Shown: positions 1 through 10,157 of the stretch, piece by piece
Layout: every line of letters starts with the position of its first letter
How positions within the stretch are numbered: the stretch's first letter is position 1
Origin: Belliella aquatica
GTDB taxonomy: Bacteria; Bacteroidota; Bacteroidia; Cytophagales; Cyclobacteriaceae
Direction: 5' to 3'
Assembly (NCBI RefSeq): GCF_014637795.1
Contig: NZ_BMFD01000010.1
Location: 62,001-126,000, forward strand
Length of the DNA: 64,000 nt
Notes under the pieces: generated by a model
Told to the model about the DNA's origin: nothing
Databases searched by the model: none
Seen by the model: only the letters and a program-made list of their open reading frames with translations
Translations under genes and position numbers: made by a program

Positions 1-2790
1 TACATTACCCGGTAAAGTGTAACCTAATGATAAGTTCTTCAATCTTAAGAAAGAAGCATCTTCTAACCATCTGTCAGAATCTACTCTATTGTTTCTATTT
101 GGGTCTAGAGAAGTTGCTCTAGGGATATCAGTGATATCACCTGGCTGCTGCCATCTCTGTAACGCTAATTCAGACATCCCCCATGCAGAAAATCCTAAGT
201 GTTGATTGAATTGTGCAGATCTATTGATTACATCAAATCCATAAGTAAACTGTAAAAAGACATTCAAATCAAAACCTTTGTAAGTAAATGTGTTATTCAA
301 ACCACCAAAGAAATCAGGATTTGGCTTACCTACGTATTGTCTGTCATCTGGTGTAATTGCTCCATCTTCATTTAAATCTACAAACATCAAATCGCCTGTT
401 TCTGGATCTACACCATTGGATTTGATCATAAAGAATGCTCCTAAAGGCTGACCAACTGCTGCTCTACTTTGTAGTGAGTTGATTGGTGTATTTTCATCAA
501 CAATCGCAGTTACTTCATTCTTAATAAATGAAATGTTGAACTGTGAATTCCAATTGAATCCTCCCTTGTTGATGATATTTCCTGATAGGGAAAGTTCAAC
601 ACCATTGTTTCTCATTGAACCAATATTCTCTGTAATGGATCCAAAACCTGAAGTATTTGGTATTGGCTTATTCAAAAGAAGGTTTGTTGTATTTTGAACG
701 AAATATTCAGCAGACACTTGGAATCTATCATTCAAGAAACCCATATCTAAACCAAAGTTCAATGTACTACTTTCTTCCCAACTCAATCTACCATTTGGTA
801 ATTGCGATGGTGCAAAACCTGGAGAAGCAAGATAATTAGCTCCAGCTGAATACAAATTCAATGCTTGGAAATTACCTATACCGTCTTGGTTTCCAGTCAC
901 ACCGTAACTCACTCTACCTTTTAATAAACTGATAACAGCTGAATTCTTTAAGAAACTTTCTTCTGACAAGATATAACCTACAGAACCTGCTGGGAATATA
1001 CCGTATCTGTTTTCTTCACCGAATCTTGATGAACCATCAGATCTTAAACTTGCAGATACCAATAATTTGTCTTTCCAACGGTAATTTGCTCTACCAAAAT
1101 ATGATAAAAGCGCATATTCAGTTCTAAAAGAACTACCTGCATTCACTTCAGCTGCTGAAGTGATATATTTAAAATCCGCTCCTGGGAAATTAATACCTGT
1201 AACAGATCCAGTTTCAGAGACATATCTCTGATAAGATTGACCTAAAATAGCATCAAAATAGTGATCATCCCCAAAAGTCTTAGAGTATGACACTATATTT
1301 TCATTCAAATAAGTTGTAAATAAGTTGTTGGCTTGGGTACCTGTACCGTTTGTTGCAAAACCACTTCTTACTGTATTAGGATTATACACATCCTGTCTAC
1401 CGTAGATGATATCTGCTCTAAAAGATGTTTCAAATCTCAAACCAGGTATGATTTTATATCCAACTGAAATATTTGGTTGAAGTCTATATTCATTCAGTTC
1501 ATTCTTAACTTCCCGAATCAATGCTTGAGGATGCGCAATCAATGTACTGAAAGCATGGTTGTAACTTCCGTCTTCCAAGAAAGGCTCAAAATCTGGTCTT
1601 GCCAAGGTTGCTGCACTAAATACACCGAAGATGTTGTTATCATTACCTCTTAGATTCTGTCTAGTATTTACCAATCTTAGATTTGATTTCAAATCAACTC
1701 TCTCACTGAACTTGTGATCTACAGATATACTTGTAGAATATCTAGTGAAATCAAACCCTCCCATGAATCCTTCATTTTTGAACATTCCTCCAGAAACGAA
1801 AAATTGTGTGTTATCAGATCCACCTCTAACCGAAACGTTATAATCTTCGATAGATCCCTGCTGAAAGATTAAACCATACCAGTCTGCATCAGGTGCTTCC
1901 GCAACCTGAGCATCTGTGAATAAAGCTGGTCTACCATCATTCGTTCTTGATTCGTTCATCAATTCTCTCCATTGAGAACCTGTAACATTCTCCACTCGAT
2001 TAGTTGGTTCTTGTATACCTCTGTAAATTGAAAGATCAACTTGAGCTTTTCCTGCCTTACCTCTTTTAGTTGTGATAAGTACAACACCATTTGCTCCTCT
2101 TGACCCGTAGATCGCAGCTGATGCAGCATCCTTCAATACCTCAATTGATTCAATATCATTTGGGTTAATTTGAGAAAGCACGTTTGTAGTCTGACCTCCA
2201 CGGCCGACACTTGAAGTGTTACCACTGTAAACAGGCATACCATCGACAACGTATAAAGGTTCATTACTTGCAGAAATTGAAGCTGTACCTCTTACATTAA
2301 TGCTGATTGCACCTCCTGGTGTTCCTGATGCAGAACTTACCAAAACACCCGCTGCTCTACCTTGAATAGCTTGGTCAATACCCGCAACAGGTAAGTTTTT
2401 GATATCCTCAGAACTAACAGAAGAAATAGCGCCTGTTACTTCTCTTTTAGTCATTTCACCATAACCAACTACAATCACCTCTTGAAGTGATTTCATATCT
2501 GGTCTTAATGTAACTGAAATGATGGACTGATTCCCAATAGTTAATTCCTGAGTCTCTAATCCAACGAAACTAACTACTAATACATTTTTATCAGATGGAA
2601 CATTGATTGAAAATTTTCCATCAAGATCAGTTGCTACACCGACTGTAGTACCTTTTACCAACACCGATGCTCCCGGTATAGGTAAATTATCTTCTCCCGA
2701 AATAACGGTTCCAGTAATAACACGACTTTGTCCAAATGCCATAGCACTTATGAAAAGGAGCGTGAATCCTAAGAGTAAAACTTTCCTCAT
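1..2790 (-). CDS. SusC/RagA-family TonB-dependent outer-membrane receptor (C-terminus beyond window)
   Basis: The frame is open from ATG at 2790 to the left window edge, giving 930 visible codons without a stop; the C-terminal barrel end is missing. It starts with a signal peptide (about residues 1-21, ending AFGQ). A carboxypeptidase-regulatory-like domain follows (about 22-105), then the junction EVIVVGYGE, then a plug domain with the SusC signatures YVVDGMPVYSG, IEVLKDAASAAIYGSRGA and NGVVLITTKRGK, then beta-barrel sequence. SusC proteins form the TonB-driven channel for oligosaccharides or peptides and pair with a SusD lipoprotein, expected just outside the window. A terminator separates it from the upstream susD, so it is probably a separate transcript. 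The substrate cannot be told. Confidence 0.93.
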   Translation of the reverse strand, partial: MRKVLLLGFTLLFISAMAFGQSRVITGTVISGEDNLPIPGASVLVKGTTVGVATDLDGKFSINVPSDKNVLVVSFVGLETQELTIGNQSIISVTLRPDMKSLQEVIVVGYGEMTKREVTGAISSVSSEDIKNLPVAGIDQAIQGRAAGVLVSSASGTPGGAISINVRGTASISASNEPLYVVDGMPVYSGNTSSVGRGGQTTNVLSQINPNDIESIEVLKDAASAAIYGSRGANGVVLITTKRGKAGKAQVDLSIYRGIQEPTNRVENVTGSQWRELMNESRTNDGRPALFTDAQVAEAPDADWYGLIFQQGSIEDYNVSVRGGSDNTQFFVSGGMFKNEGFMGGFDFTRYSTSISVDHKFSERVDLKSNLRLVNTRQNLRGNDNNIFGVFSAATLARPDFEPFLEDGSYNHAFSTLIAHPQALIREVKNELNEYRLQPNISVGYKIIPGLRFETSFRADIIYGRQDVYNPNTVRSGFATNGTGTQANNLFTTYLNENIVSYSKTFGDDHYFDAILGQSYQRYVSETGSVTGINFPGADFKYITSAAEVNAGSSFRTEYALLSYFGRANYRWKDKLLVSASLRSDGSSRFGEENRYGIFPAGSVGYILSEESFLKNSAVISLLKGRVSYGVTGNQDGIGNFQALNLYSAGANYLASPGFAPSQLPNGRLSWEESSTLNFGLDMGFLNDRFQVSAEYFVQNTTNLLLNKPIPNTSGFGSITENIGSMRNNGVELSLSGNIINKGGFNWNSQFNISFIKNEVTAIVDENTPINSLQSRAAVGQPLGAFFMIKSNGVDPETGDLMFVDLNEDGAITPDDRQYVGKPNPDFFGGLNNTFTYKGFDLNVFLQFTYGFDVINRSAQFNQHLGFSAWGMSELALQRWQQPGDITDIPRATSLDPNRNNRVDSDRWLEDASFLRLKNLSLGYTLPGNV

Positions 2791-3042
2791 ATTTGTATTT
2801 ATTTGATGTAAATAATATGCAATTGTAATTATTAACTAAATACAATCCAAAAGTGTTAGATAAAACGACACTAGAACCATTGATGTAAAAAATTAACAAT
2901 TATTTATTTTTAGGATAACACCAATCTTAATTCTTGTTATTAAAAATTTCCTATCGAATGAACACTTACTTCTTTGGTTTTAAAAACATTAACCAAACAA
3001 AATTTTTTTTCAAGAAATTTTAAAAAATGACCGTAAATGAAA

Positions 3043-3050
3043 CAAAAATA
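3043..3050 (-). promoter_or_regulatory. Candidate -7 element for the edge susC gene
   Basis: The minus strand reads TATTTTTG, an exact match to the Bacteroidota TAnnTTTG -7 element. It lies downstream of the susD terminator and about 250 nt before the susC ATG at 2790. No clear TTG is present at -33. The rest of 2791-3074 is AT-rich and I see no coding potential in it. A long leader would be required, so this is only a candidate. Confidence 0.3.
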
Positions 3051-3074
3051 TGGACTAAATTTCTTTGAAGCATT

Positions 3075-3112
3075 AAAAAAAAGCCTTAAGAAAAATCTTA
3101 AGGCTTTTTTTT
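3075..3112 (-). terminator. Terminator after susD
   Basis: A-rich and T-rich flanks surround a perfect GCCTTAAG/CTTAAGGC stem with a 6-nt loop (3091-3096). It lies 22 bp past the susD stop and its symmetry would let it work in both directions. Confidence 0.85.
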
Positions 3113-3134
3113 AATTAGTGAATATTGAAAGATA

Positions 3135-4637
3135 TTAATTATCTCCTCCAAATGTATAGACAGGTAAACCTCTCAAATCCAACTCTGACGCAGGAACTGG
3201 TAGCTGTCTTACAGTTCCTGGAATCAAACCATGTCTCTCAACAGTAGTTCTTCTTCTATTCATCCAAGGCTTAGCAACACCATCTAAGTAATGCTCAACA
3301 AAATGCTCATAATAAATCGCGTCCAAGATCTGATCATTGGAAGCACTCGCAGCTACGGCAGCAAGTTCTCCTACAGATACTCTTCTGTCATTGATAAACC
3401 CAACAGCAGCTGATTTATCTCCGCCAGTTCTTACCAAAGCCTCAGCTCTAATCAGACCCATTTCATTTTTGGTCAAGTGTGCAATAGGACCAGTATATTG
3501 TAACAAGTAGTCTACATATCTAATAGACCTTCTATTACTGAAGAAATGATACCCTCTCGCCGGCTGGAATGTGTTACCAGCAACGTGTACAGTATAAATA
3601 TTCAACCTTTTGTCCACAGGATTAGTGATCGCAGGAAGCGTATTTGTATTTTCTGGCCATGGGTAAGGAGCCGTTGTAGTTTGTGTATCAACAGTTGTTG
3701 GTCCACCTGTACCACCTTCCATCATATTCACAATTCTTTGACTCATTCTTGACCAAAGAGATAGCTGACCTTGAATCAACAATCTTGACCACCAAGAGAA
3801 ACCACCATCACCATTTGGAGAGAAATCCTTAACCATTGGAGTATTAGTCAAAGAAACTATCTTTGCCCAATCCAAAGCCTCAGTCTCTGCCGAAGTTCTA
3901 GCAGAATATGCCAAGATCATCGCAGCATAGTTTCTACAAAAAGCAGCTGCTTCAGCACCTGACATAACCTGACCAGGTATTTGAGAAATCTCTGCAGATG
4001 GATTTGATTCGAAAATCGCTGCTGCTTCTTCAAATTTCTGTACAGCTGCTGCAGCTACCTCAGGATAGGGGACAAACTCAATATTTGCAAGCTCATCTTC
4101 AGAAAGAGTTTCATCAGCTACATAAGATTGGTCAAACAAAAGTGCATTCCAACCCAATGCAAGGCCTTGCAATACTTTAGAATTAGCAAGCACATTCGCT
4201 GTCAAGTCTGTATTCGTCTCAGGATCGATCAACTGACCACCGAATTCGGATTCTAAAACAAATAACGCTTCTCTTATTGCTCCAAGAACCTGATTATTTC
4301 TAATCCAAGGCTGCGTCAAAATAAAACGGTTACCATAAGCTAAGGTGTTATTGAATGGCAATCTAGGCTTAGCGCCAAGATCAAACATCCCCCAGTTACC
4401 CCAAGAGGCAGAGATCCCCTCACCTGTAACTGACAAGGCCATATTAGGTTCATTTTTTTGTATCCCATCCCACCAAAGAGTGTACTGCCCTTCTACGACG
4501 GAAAGAATGTCAGATGGGTTAGCATAAACATCCGCTAAGGATGCCGCATTCAAATCTTCTACCTCAAGGTCCTCACAACTAGAGAAAACCATGATTAAAC
4601 TTAAAAGAAATGAAAAGATTAATTTATTATTTTTCAT
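3135..4637 (-). CDS. SusD/RagB-family outer-membrane lipoprotein
   Basis: The protein has 500 residues. An N-terminal lipoprotein signal ends at FSSC with the lipidated Cys at about residue 21, followed by acidic residues (EDLEVED) typical of surface export in Bacteroidota. The remainder is helix-rich and fits the SusD alpha/TPR fold, for example the C-terminal YYEHFVEHYLDG and the NRRRTTVERHG stretch. SusD proteins cap the SusC channel and bind the substrate at the cell surface. It begins 15 bp after the 1017-aa SusC gene on the same strand, so the two form a standard SusC-SusD operon ended by the terminator at 3075-3112. No glycosidase or sensor lies next to it, so the ligand is unknown. 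Confidence 0.93.
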   Translation of the reverse strand: MKNNKLIFSFLLSLIMVFSSCEDLEVEDLNAASLADVYANPSDILSVVEGQYTLWWDGIQKNEPNMALSVTGEGISASWGNWGMFDLGAKPRLPFNNTLAYGNRFILTQPWIRNNQVLGAIREALFVLESEFGGQLIDPETNTDLTANVLANSKVLQGLALGWNALLFDQSYVADETLSEDELANIEFVPYPEVAAAAVQKFEEAAAIFESNPSAEISQIPGQVMSGAEAAAFCRNYAAMILAYSARTSAETEALDWAKIVSLTNTPMVKDFSPNGDGGFSWWSRLLIQGQLSLWSRMSQRIVNMMEGGTGGPTTVDTQTTTAPYPWPENTNTLPAITNPVDKRLNIYTVHVAGNTFQPARGYHFFSNRRSIRYVDYLLQYTGPIAHLTKNEMGLIRAEALVRTGGDKSAAVGFINDRRVSVGELAAVAASASNDQILDAIYYEHFVEHYLDGVAKPWMNRRRTTVERHGLIPGTVRQLPVPASELDLRGLPVYTFGGDN

Positions 4638-4652
4638 ATTATTTTCTATTTA

Positions 4653-7600
4653 TTAGAATGTCAAAGTTACAGACGCACCATAGTTTCTTACTAGTGGCAA
4701 ATTGAAATCATCGACAGGAAGAACAAAACTTCCAGTTGAAGGATCAAAACCAGAGTACTTAGAAATCAACAATAAGTTTCTAGCAACAAAACTTAGCTTT
4801 GCTGATTTGAATACTGAACCTACTCCTAATTTTGTCATATCTGCATTGTTTAAATCATAGTTGAAAGCTAATTCTCTCAATCTAACATGCGAAGCATCTT
4901 CTACCCAAGCATCTGTGTATCTATTCTGATTGTAAATACTCAAGAAATAACTTGTATGCTTTCTTTCGTCTGGAGCAAAACCTGCTTGATCAAACATTGG
5001 GTGCAACTGATCTCTTGCCAACCACTGAGCACCTTGATTATAAACATTTCCACCGTTTTGATATTCCCAAAGCATGAAAATATTTAATTTTTTGTATCTA
5101 AAGTTAGTGATCAATGAAGTAAAGAAATCAGGCTGACCATTACCAATAATGTTGGTCTGTGTAAACACACCATTTTCGTCTGTAACCATGATAGCACTCT
5201 CAGCAGAAGTAAATTCAGTGCCTCTTCTAATCACATATCCTTCTCTATTAATTTCAAAATCTTCTAGAGTAAGGCCTCCTGCTACGTTAGCTACAGTTCC
5301 ATCAGGTCTGATAGTCAAATCATCCAAAGACCTAACAAGTTTAACACCATAAAGTTGCGTATAAATACCACCACCTCTCGAGAATAAACCTAAACCACCA
5401 TTCACAGGCAAATCAGGTCTATTGAAAGATGTGATCTCTTGTCTAGTTCTATCGAAGTTCAATATGAAATCTAATCCAAAGGTAGATGTCTGTACTGCCT
5501 TATATCCTAAGCTAATTTCTAAAGTACTTGTTTCCAAGGTACCCGCATTTTGTACCTGACTTGTACGGCCTGTTACAGCTGAAATCGGAACAGACATGAT
5601 TTGATCTGCATTATCTTGGAAAGAGTAAGAAGCGTTGAACGACCACTTTTTCAAGAATTCCATGCTCAATATCCCTTCAAATTCTGTAGTGATATTTGGT
5701 TTCAAGAATGGGTTTGCAAGAACAGTTGGTCTGCTGATCACACCATTATTAATGTTTGCTCTTTCAAATCGATCTGTAAATCCAGGTCTACCTCCGGCAG
5801 TACCTAAAGAAGCACCAATTTTCAATTCGTCAATACCATTAATTTTCACAGCCTCTGAAATTCTGTAACCTAAAGAACCTCTAAAGAACGTTTGCCATCT
5901 TTCCTCAGCACCAAATAGAGATACACCATCTCTTCTTACCACAAAGTCAAACAAATATCTTTCTTGATAATCACCACCTACAGAGAATGAGAAGTTATCC
6001 GCTCTTACTTGTTGGGTATTTGAAGCTCCTGCAGATAAGAATGGAAGTCCATCTTCCGGAGACAAAGTAACATTACCAAAGAAATCAAATCCTCCTTGTA
6101 CACCTAAGTTTCTACCAGACACAGAGAAACTTTCTCCGTTAGCATCTTCATATTGGTAGAAGAGATTTGACCTTAAGTTCAAATCACCTATTCTTTTTAC
6201 ATAAGCAAGTCTCGCAGAAGTAGTAATCGCTAATGTATTAGAATAACCTCTTGCTAATGAACCACGACCTGGCTCACCTTGATTGGCTAAGTAACCTATA
6301 TCTTGGAAAGATCTTGAGTTTGTATCCCAAGTATCAACACCAAAAGCTGTTTCAAAGAATAAACTTTCAGTCAATTCAACTTTCAAAGTAGAGTTTGCAA
6401 TAATTCTTTGTCTAACTTGAGAAGCTTGGTTATTAGAGATCTGATAGAAAGGATTAAATTCAGATGTTGGTGAGAATTTATTCACATTGAATTTGTATGG
6501 TGTTCCATTTTCATTCAATTCATTCAAATCGGCACTAGGATCCATCATGATCAAAGTACGGATATATCTACTTCTGTTATCATTTTGAGTTCTGATAAAG
6601 ATCGCACTGTTAGATAATGTAAAACGTGTGCCTAATTTTTGATCATTATTGAATCTCAAGTTATATCTTCTGTTACCATCATGCAGGGGAATACCACCTG
6701 ATGCATTCTGATGCTCAAAAGATACCATCGTATTGCTATTTGCTCCTCTACTCTGAATTCTAGCATAGTTTGTCAAAACTGTAGTACCAGTGAAGAAATC
6801 TTCTACGTGATTCGTGTAAGAAGGGAAAGGTTGGTCAGAAATATTTGGAATTCTTGGAACCCCTTGTCCAGTACCATCTACTCTAATAGAACCGTCAGCA
6901 TTCAATTCAAAAGAATGGTGCAAGGTTTTGTTTGGAGATCTTGAAATATAAGCATTCTCAAAAGCAACTTCATTACGAACCATTACTTGAGTTGTACCTA
7001 CTTTAAGGTCTTTCCCTCTTTTGGTCGTGATCGCGATTACACCATTAGCAGCACGAGATCCGTAAAGTGTAGCCGCAGAAGCACCTTTCAATACTTCAAA
7101 ACGCTCAACGTCTTGCATGTTTATATCCGCTAATGTTCCTTCAATCAAAACACCATCTAATACAATAAGTGGAGCTGAGCTACCAAAGATTGATGTAGAA
7201 CCTCTCAATTGAATTGCTGGACCACCTCCCGGAGCATTACTTGGTCTAACTCTTACACCAGGAAGTTTCCCAGCCAAAGCAGAACCAGCATTTGCTGCAG
7301 GTACTTGTTGGATGATATCTTCACCTACAGATGCTACTGTAAATGGAAGCTTTTTGATAGGAGTAGCAGCTGCAACCCCAGTCACAACAACCTCTCCGAG
7401 TGTTGTTAAATCTGTTCCCAAAGTAACGTCCACGATTGAACGATTCCCAACACTAATTTCTTGTGTTTCTAATCCAATAAATCTAAAGATCAAAACCACT
7501 GCATCGTTATCTGGAACAATGATGGAATAGTTACCATCAAAGTCTGTAACGACTCCTTTCGTAGTACCTTTAATCTGGATATTAACACCAGGAATTGGTA

Positions 7601-7706
7601 GGTCATCTTCTCCTGAAATGACAGTACCTTTCACTTCCCTAGATTGTGCATTGGCATAAAAACCAAATAACATAAACAAGGAAAGAAGTAGTAAACTTTT
7701 TCTCAT
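4653..7706 (-). CDS. SusC/RagA-family TonB-dependent outer-membrane receptor
   Basis: The protein has 1017 residues. It has a signal peptide (about 1-20, YANAQ), a carboxypeptidase-regulatory-like domain (about 23-110), then VVVTGVAAATPIKK and a plug domain with APLIVLDGVLIEG, FEVLKGASAATLYGSRAA and NGVIAITTKRGKD. A long beta-barrel ends in ASVTLTF with the terminal aromatic residue usual for outer-membrane barrels. It is the first gene of a two-gene operon with the susD-like gene downstream. The plug begins VVVTGVAAATPI rather than the VVVGYG seen in the neighbouring SusC, so the two receptors are not recent duplicates. Substrate unknown. Confidence 0.95.
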   Translation of the reverse strand: MRKSLLLLSLFMLFGFYANAQSREVKGTVISGEDDLPIPGVNIQIKGTTKGVVTDFDGNYSIIVPDNDAVVLIFRFIGLETQEISVGNRSIVDVTLGTDLTTLGEVVVTGVAAATPIKKLPFTVASVGEDIIQQVPAANAGSALAGKLPGVRVRPSNAPGGGPAIQLRGSTSIFGSSAPLIVLDGVLIEGTLADINMQDVERFEVLKGASAATLYGSRAANGVIAITTKRGKDLKVGTTQVMVRNEVAFENAYISRSPNKTLHHSFELNADGSIRVDGTGQGVPRIPNISDQPFPSYTNHVEDFFTGTTVLTNYARIQSRGANSNTMVSFEHQNASGGIPLHDGNRRYNLRFNNDQKLGTRFTLSNSAIFIRTQNDNRSRYIRTLIMMDPSADLNELNENGTPYKFNVNKFSPTSEFNPFYQISNNQASQVRQRIIANSTLKVELTESLFFETAFGVDTWDTNSRSFQDIGYLANQGEPGRGSLARGYSNTLAITTSARLAYVKRIGDLNLRSNLFYQYEDANGESFSVSGRNLGVQGGFDFFGNVTLSPEDGLPFLSAGASNTQQVRADNFSFSVGGDYQERYLFDFVVRRDGVSLFGAEERWQTFFRGSLGYRISEAVKINGIDELKIGASLGTAGGRPGFTDRFERANINNGVISRPTVLANPFLKPNITTEFEGILSMEFLKKWSFNASYSFQDNADQIMSVPISAVTGRTSQVQNAGTLETSTLEISLGYKAVQTSTFGLDFILNFDRTRQEITSFNRPDLPVNGGLGLFSRGGGIYTQLYGVKLVRSLDDLTIRPDGTVANVAGGLTLEDFEINREGYVIRRGTEFTSAESAIMVTDENGVFTQTNIIGNGQPDFFTSLITNFRYKKLNIFMLWEYQNGGNVYNQGAQWLARDQLHPMFDQAGFAPDERKHTSYFLSIYNQNRYTDAWVEDASHVRLRELAFNYDLNNADMTKLGVGSVFKSAKLSFVARNLLLISKYSGFDPSTGSFVLPVDDFNLPLVRNYGASVTLTF

Positions 7707-8233
7707 AATATTTAATTAAGGTGAAACTTATCACCGAGTTTAATCGATAAAAATATTAAAACAAAAAAAATATTTTAGTTAAAATTCTGATAAAAATACC
7801 TTAAACAGAATAAAATTTTACTAATTAAGGTAATATTGAGTATTTAACATATTTTAACTGGTTAGAGGAAACATTAATTTATTTTTTCAGGGAAAACTTT
7901 TTCAAAAAAAAATGAAACTTTTTTAAACCTAAAGCGTTAAGAAATTTATTTTTTGGTGAAGAAGATAAAAATGTAAAAAACCGGACAATTGAAGCTGACA
8001 AAATTTCCATTACTAATCTCAGTTGTATCAGTCTAACAGATTCGCTTTTACATTCTTAAAACTTAATAATAAGTTTATTTGCTTTTTCTGATGGGAAAGA
8101 AACCTAATTGATAAAATTTATTTATAATTTTTAAAAATCAAAGTTAATTTTAGTGGTAAAAAGTTTTTAAAAAAATTTATTTGAAAAGCGCAAAAATTCT
8201 TTAAAAACCCCATACCGTATTTAATAAAACCAG
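7707..8233. other. AT-rich intergenic region upstream of the susCD operon
   Basis: This 527-bp stretch separates susC from the stop of the OmpA-like gene, both on the minus strand. It must contain the susCD promoter, but I find no exact TAnnTTTG element on the minus strand. It has long A and T runs and no ORF, RNA or repeat that I can support. Confidence 0.5.
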
Positions 8234-10153
8234 TTAAATAATTTTTACTGTAATTCTCCTATTAATAGCTCTGTTTTCTGGACTGTCATTTCCAACTACT
8301 GGCTTAGTCGACCCAAAACCCATCGTCCTCAACCTTTCCTGATGGATACCATTCAAAATCAGAAAGGACTTTACGCTTTCAGCTCTTCTTAGACTTAAGT
8401 CTTTGTTGTAAGCCTCTGAACCCACATTATCCGTATGACCTGCGATCAAAATGTTAATGGATGGATTGTCATTCATGAATGAAATCAAACGCCTTAGAGA
8501 ACTTCTGGATTCCGACCTCAGGTCATCCTTATCAAAATCAAAAAATATATTCTCGAAAATAAACTCCTCTCCTGCTGCCACAGGCGTAAGTTCTACATCT
8601 AAATTCTTTTTGTTCTGAAGACTATCTCTATCCACGTTATAAATCTTTGGCAGATAGCCTTGCTTCTCCACATACAAGCCTGAAGCAGGCTTGTCTGGAT
8701 AAAGCATGGTAAACTCACCCGTCCTGCCATCGGACTCAAACTGATACAAAGTACTATCTGTAACCAAATCAACCAAAGATAGCTTCGCTTGAATTGGCTC
8801 TCCGGTGTTTTTATTCAAAACCTTACCTTCAGTCACCATCAAGCGCTCTCCTAAATCAATTTGATCCGGAAACTCAAACTTGTAAAGAAAAGACCGCTCT
8901 TGAACTCCATTATTAAAGACTGTCTCCGTATAATATGCGTAGTCTCGCTGCGCCGTGATAAATAAAGCCAACTGATCTTGATGGTCATTGATGGGGAAAC
9001 CAAGATTGACAGGATCCTCAAATTCACCAGCCTTTACTCTTGAAATAAACAAATCAAGACCTCCAAAACCTGTATGTCCTTCAGAAGCGAAAAATAAAAT
9101 TTCATTATTAAAATAAATAAATGGAGAAACCTCATCTTTAGATGTATTCACTTTGTCTCCTAGGTTTTGAGCTTCTGCCCAACTTCCATCTGGCATTCTC
9201 AAGGAAAACCAAATGTCTTTACCTCCAAATCCTCCTCTTCTATTTGAAGAAAAGAAAAGAATCCTTCCATCTGCCGACAAAGACGGTTGCGAATCCCATA
9301 CACGCGAATTCACATTCTTTCCCATATTAACAGGACGTTGCCATTCGTCATTAACCTTATATGAAATGTACAAATCACAATCCCCAAAGGAATCAGGCAT
9401 TTGGCAGGAAGTGAAAATCAAGATTTTCCCGTCAGCAGAAATCGTGCAGGTACCTTCATTGTAAGCAGAATTGATACTTGATGCAATACTGCGAGGTGAT
9501 CCCCACACAAGTGAATCTTCATTGTAATAGGATACAAAAATATCTTCATGCTCATAATTGGCAAGTCCATCTCGCTTGGTAAAAAGCATTTTCTTACTAT
9601 CAGCCGTCAACACTGGAAAATACTGTAAAGCAAATTGATTCAATGGTTCTGCGAGTTTTTCCTTCTTTATATCATAAGATTGCTCAAGCTCCGACTTAAT
9701 AAAATGAATTTGCTCTTCCATTTCCTTAAAGGGACGCGTAAGTTTAAAATTTGCATTAATTAAACCTCGAGCTTGCTCAAATTCCAGAATCGCAGCTTCA
9801 AAATCTCCTAACTTCAGATATGAATGCATTTTTAGCCAAGCAATCTCACCTAGTAAATTCGCTGGAGCCTTGACTTTTCTGCCTAAGCCTCGGTCGGCAA
9901 CTTCTACCGCTTGATCAGGAAATCCCTGTGTCAATAGGATTCTGCCCCACTTCAGATAAGATTCCAAAAAATTAGCTTCTCTGTTGATAGAAGCTTTGAA
10001 TTTCTCTATTGCCTCATTATACATCCTCTTTTGGATCAATTCATCTCCTTCCTGATGCAGTTTGATAGCCCTACTATCTATAATCGTATAGGTTTGGCTA
10101 AAGCCTGTAAAGGAAATTAAAAATAAGAATATAAAGAGGAGCCCTTGCTTCAT
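8234..10153 (-). CDS. PorE-like envelope protein: TPR, beta-propeller, regulatory domain, OmpA C-terminus
   Basis: The protein has 639 residues. A signal peptide (about 1-19) is followed by TPR-like helices (about 25-160), WD40/PD40-type propeller repeats (about 180-410, with ADGKILIFTS, ADGRILFFSS, NNEILFFAS), a carboxypeptidase-regulatory-like domain (about 430-510) and an OmpA C-terminal domain (about 530-639). The OmpA motif GHTDNVGS and the final NRRI carry the Asp and Arg that bind diaminopimelate in peptidoglycan. This domain order is that of PorE of the type IX secretion system, but several paralogues per genome share it, so a T9SS role is inference. It starts 4 bp after queE and is probably cotranscribed with it. 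Confidence 0.88.
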   Translation of the reverse strand: MKQGLLFIFLFLISFTGFSQTYTIIDSRAIKLHQEGDELIQKRMYNEAIEKFKASINREANFLESYLKWGRILLTQGFPDQAVEVADRGLGRKVKAPANLLGEIAWLKMHSYLKLGDFEAAILEFEQARGLINANFKLTRPFKEMEEQIHFIKSELEQSYDIKKEKLAEPLNQFALQYFPVLTADSKKMLFTKRDGLANYEHEDIFVSYYNEDSLVWGSPRSIASSINSAYNEGTCTISADGKILIFTSCQMPDSFGDCDLYISYKVNDEWQRPVNMGKNVNSRVWDSQPSLSADGRILFFSSNRRGGFGGKDIWFSLRMPDGSWAEAQNLGDKVNTSKDEVSPFIYFNNEILFFASEGHTGFGGLDLFISRVKAGEFEDPVNLGFPINDHQDQLALFITAQRDYAYYTETVFNNGVQERSFLYKFEFPDQIDLGERLMVTEGKVLNKNTGEPIQAKLSLVDLVTDSTLYQFESDGRTGEFTMLYPDKPASGLYVEKQGYLPKIYNVDRDSLQNKKNLDVELTPVAAGEEFIFENIFFDFDKDDLRSESRSSLRRLISFMNDNPSINILIAGHTDNVGSEAYNKDLSLRRAESVKSFLILNGIHQERLRTMGFGSTKPVVGNDSPENRAINRRITVKII

Positions 10154-10157
10154 AGAT

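Noticed and set aside
7707-8233. Possible small RNA or gene in the long gap upstream of susC
   Set aside because: Only homopolymeric A/T tracts and short chance hairpins are visible, with no consistent promoter-terminator pair.
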